DNA of 64,000 nucleotides from Nocardia iowensis (GTDB taxonomy: Bacteria; Actinomycetota; Actinomycetes; Mycobacteriales; Mycobacteriaceae): assembly GCF_019222765.1 (NCBI RefSeq), contig NZ_CP078145.1, positions 8,246,001-8,310,000 on the forward strand, read 5' to 3'. The notes beneath the pieces are model-generated. The model had not been told where the DNA came from, did no database searches, and saw nothing but the letters and a program-made list of their open reading frames with translations. Below, piece by piece: positions 62,648-64,000 of this stretch (its first letter is position 1; every line of letters begins with the position of its first letter). The translations under genes and the position numbers were made by a program.

Positions 62648-63937
62648 TCAGTGGAACTGGCCCTCTTCGGTGGAACCCTTCAGCGCCGCGGTCGAGGTGT
62701 TCGGGTCGACCGTGGTGGCGATGGTGTCGAAGTAACCCGCACCGACCTCACGCTGGTGCTTGATGGCGGTGAAGCCACGCTCGCTGGCGGCCTTGAACTC
62801 GCGCTCCTGCAGGTCGACGAAGGCGGTCATGCCCTCGCGGGCGTAGCCGTAGGCCAGGTCGAACATGCCGTAGTTGAGCGAGTGGAAGCCGGCCAGGGTG
62901 ATGAACTGGAACTTGAAGCCCATCGCGCCGAGCTCACGCTGGAACTTCGCGATGGTCGCGTCGTCCAGGTGGGCCTTCCAGTTGAAGGACGGCGAGCAGT
63001 TGTAGGCCAGCAGCTGGTCCGGGAACTCGCTGCGGACGGACTCGGCGAACTTGCGGGCGACCTCGAGGTCCGGCACGCCGGTTTCCATCCAGATGAGGTC
63101 GGCGTAGGGGGCGTAGGCCTTGGCCCGCGCGATGCAGGGCTCGATGCCGTTCTTCACACCGAAGAAGCCCTCGGCGGTGCGGGTGCCGTCCAGGAACTCA
63201 CGGTCGCGCTCGTCCACGTCCGAGGTGATCAGGGTGGCGGCCTCGGCATCGGTGCGGGCGATGATCACCGACGGCACGTCGGCGACGTCGGCGGCCAGCC
63301 GGGCGGAGGTCAGGGTGCGGATGTGCTGCTGGGTGGGGATCAGCACCTTGCCACCGAGGTGGCCGCACTTCTTCTCCGAGGCCAGCTGGTCTTCCCAGTG
63401 CACACCGGCGGCGCCGGCGGCGATCATGGCCTTCTGCAGTTCGTAGGCGTTCAGCGCGCCACCGAAACCGGCTTCGGCGTCGGCGACGATCGGGGCCAGC
63501 CAGTTGCTGACCGAGGTGTCGCCCTCGACCTTGGCGATCTCGTCGGCACGCAGCAGCGCGTTGTTGATGCGGCGGACCACGGACGGAACCGAGTTGGCCG
63601 GGTACAGCGACTGGTCCGGGTAGGTGTGGCCGGACAGGTTCGCGTCACCGGCGACCTGCCAACCGGACAGGTAGATGGCCTTCAGGCCGGCGCGGACCTG
63701 CTGGACCGCCTGGTTGCCGGTGAGGGCGCCCAGGGAGTTGATGTAGTCCTCGTTGTTCACGAGGTCCCAGAGGATCTCCGAACCGCGGCGGGCCAGGGTC
63801 GCCTCTTCGACGACGGTGCCCTGGAGCTTCGACACCTGCTCGGCGGTGTAGTTACGGGTGACGCCCTTCCAGCGCGGGTTGGTGTCCCAATCCTGCTGGA
63901 TTTCCGCAGCGGTCTTCGGGGTGCCGGCGTTCGACAT
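62648..63937 (-). CDS. aceA: Isocitrate lyase
   Basis: Splits isocitrate to glyoxylate and succinate in the glyoxylate shunt; essential on fatty acids or acetate. 429 residues. Catalytic KKCGH motif in [20 protein letters not shown], metal-binding ELQKAM..., [35 protein letters not shown], and [22 protein letters not shown] 63937 has GGAG six bases upstream; ATG 63949 is in frame. Known in M. tuberculosis as icl1 (Rv0467). Confidence 0.97.
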   Translation of the reverse strand: MSNAGTPKTAAEIQQDWDTNPRWKGVTRNYTAEQVSKLQGTVVEEATLARRGSEILWDLVNNEDYINSLGALTGNQAVQQVRAGLKAIYLSGWQVAGDANLSGHTYPDQSLYPANSVPSVVRRINNALLRADEIAKVEGDTSVSNWLAPIVADAEAGFGGALNAYELQKAMIAAGAAGVHWEDQLASEKKCGHLGGKVLIPTQQHIRTLTSARLAADVADVPSVIIARTDAEAATLITSDVDERDREFLDGTRTAEGFFGVKNGIEPCIARAKAYAPYADLIWMETGVPDLEVARKFAESVRSEFPDQLLAYNCSPSFNWKAHLDDATIAKFQRELGAMGFKFQFITLAGFHSLNYGMFDLAYGYAREGMTAFVDLQEREFKAASERGFTAIKHQREVGAGYFDTIATTVDPNTSTAALKGSTEEGQFH

Positions 63938-64000
63938 CTCTGACTCCACTTCCTCGTTTAGGTCGATTGCCCCACGGCCGAGCGGATAAACGACTCGAAC

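Noticed and set aside
1-64000. CRISPR arrays, rRNA, tRNA, insertion sequences, integrases
   Set aside because: None seen: no regular spaced repeats, no rRNA or tRNA signatures, no transposase or integrase motifs.

Overview
The window is high-GC actinobacterial chromosome, almost certainly from Nocardia or a close relative in the Mycobacteriales. Evidence seen in the sequence: strong G/C third-position bias, many GTG starts, frequent ATGA/GTGA stop-start overlaps, mycothiol synthesis (mshA), the senX3-regX3 pair, hbhA, and EspG/PPE-like proteins. From memory of the M. tuberculosis map, the backbone genes follow the order Rv0500B to Rv0467 (33-aa bS22-type protein, HTH, proC, thioesterase-like, sugar-isomerase-like, Rv0497-like membrane protein, ppx, Rv0495c-like, regX3-senX3, gpm1, ybjN-like, mshA, SDR, L,D-transpeptidase, murB, deoC, DUF2516, hbhA, XRE, DUF445, TetR, fadB2, icl). 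No rRNA, tRNA, CRISPR array, insertion sequence or phage gene was recognised.

Layout. 0-10 kb: conserved housekeeping block ending in senX3-regX3. 10.3-15.9 kb: accessory insertion with an HxlR regulator, a divergent NAD(P)-binding reductase and two tandem secreted CocE/NonD hydrolases. 16.4-36.5 kb: conserved block (gpmA, ROK kinase, YbjN, mshA, SDR, mscL, L,D-transpeptidase, murB, DUF2505 pair, methyltransferase, deoC, purU, hbhA, XRE, DUF445, TetR) with a few extra genes. 36.6-58.7 kb: large accessory stretch with an ABC1/UbiB-like kinase, saccharopine-dehydrogenase-like reductase, methyltransferase, a secreted repeat protein, three serine hydrolases, a GntR-controlled PE/PPE-like/EspG type VII cassette, PPK2, a DsbA-VKOR disulfide pair, a PDZ protease, zinc alcohol dehydrogenase, transporters, and an HTH/Clp_N/hydrolase operon. 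58.7-64 kb: a MetE homologue, fadB2 and isocitrate lyase.

How the genes work together: isocitrate lyase and FadB2 serve growth on fatty acids; SenX3-RegX3 senses phosphate and Ppx acts on polyphosphate or ppGpp; MshA starts mycothiol; MurB and the L,D-transpeptidase build the wall; DsbA plus VKOR form disulfides in exported proteins. Intergenic hairpins mark most operon ends.

Most noteworthy: (1) the MetE homologue at 59157-61460 lacks three of the four zinc ligands of cobalamin-independent methionine synthase. (2) Two MIRU-like mini-cistrons, one 77 bp and one 26 bp, are inserted in translationally coupled junctions, each flanked by its own 9-bp direct repeat. (3) An orphan PPE/EspG-type cassette sits behind a divergent GntR gene and three 17-bp tandem repeats. 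(4) Several strong candidate operators: GGGTGCTAGC motifs at 34.2 and 36.5 kb, and an 18-bp-arm inverted repeat at 55.3 kb that contains the ribosome-binding site of its own HTH gene.
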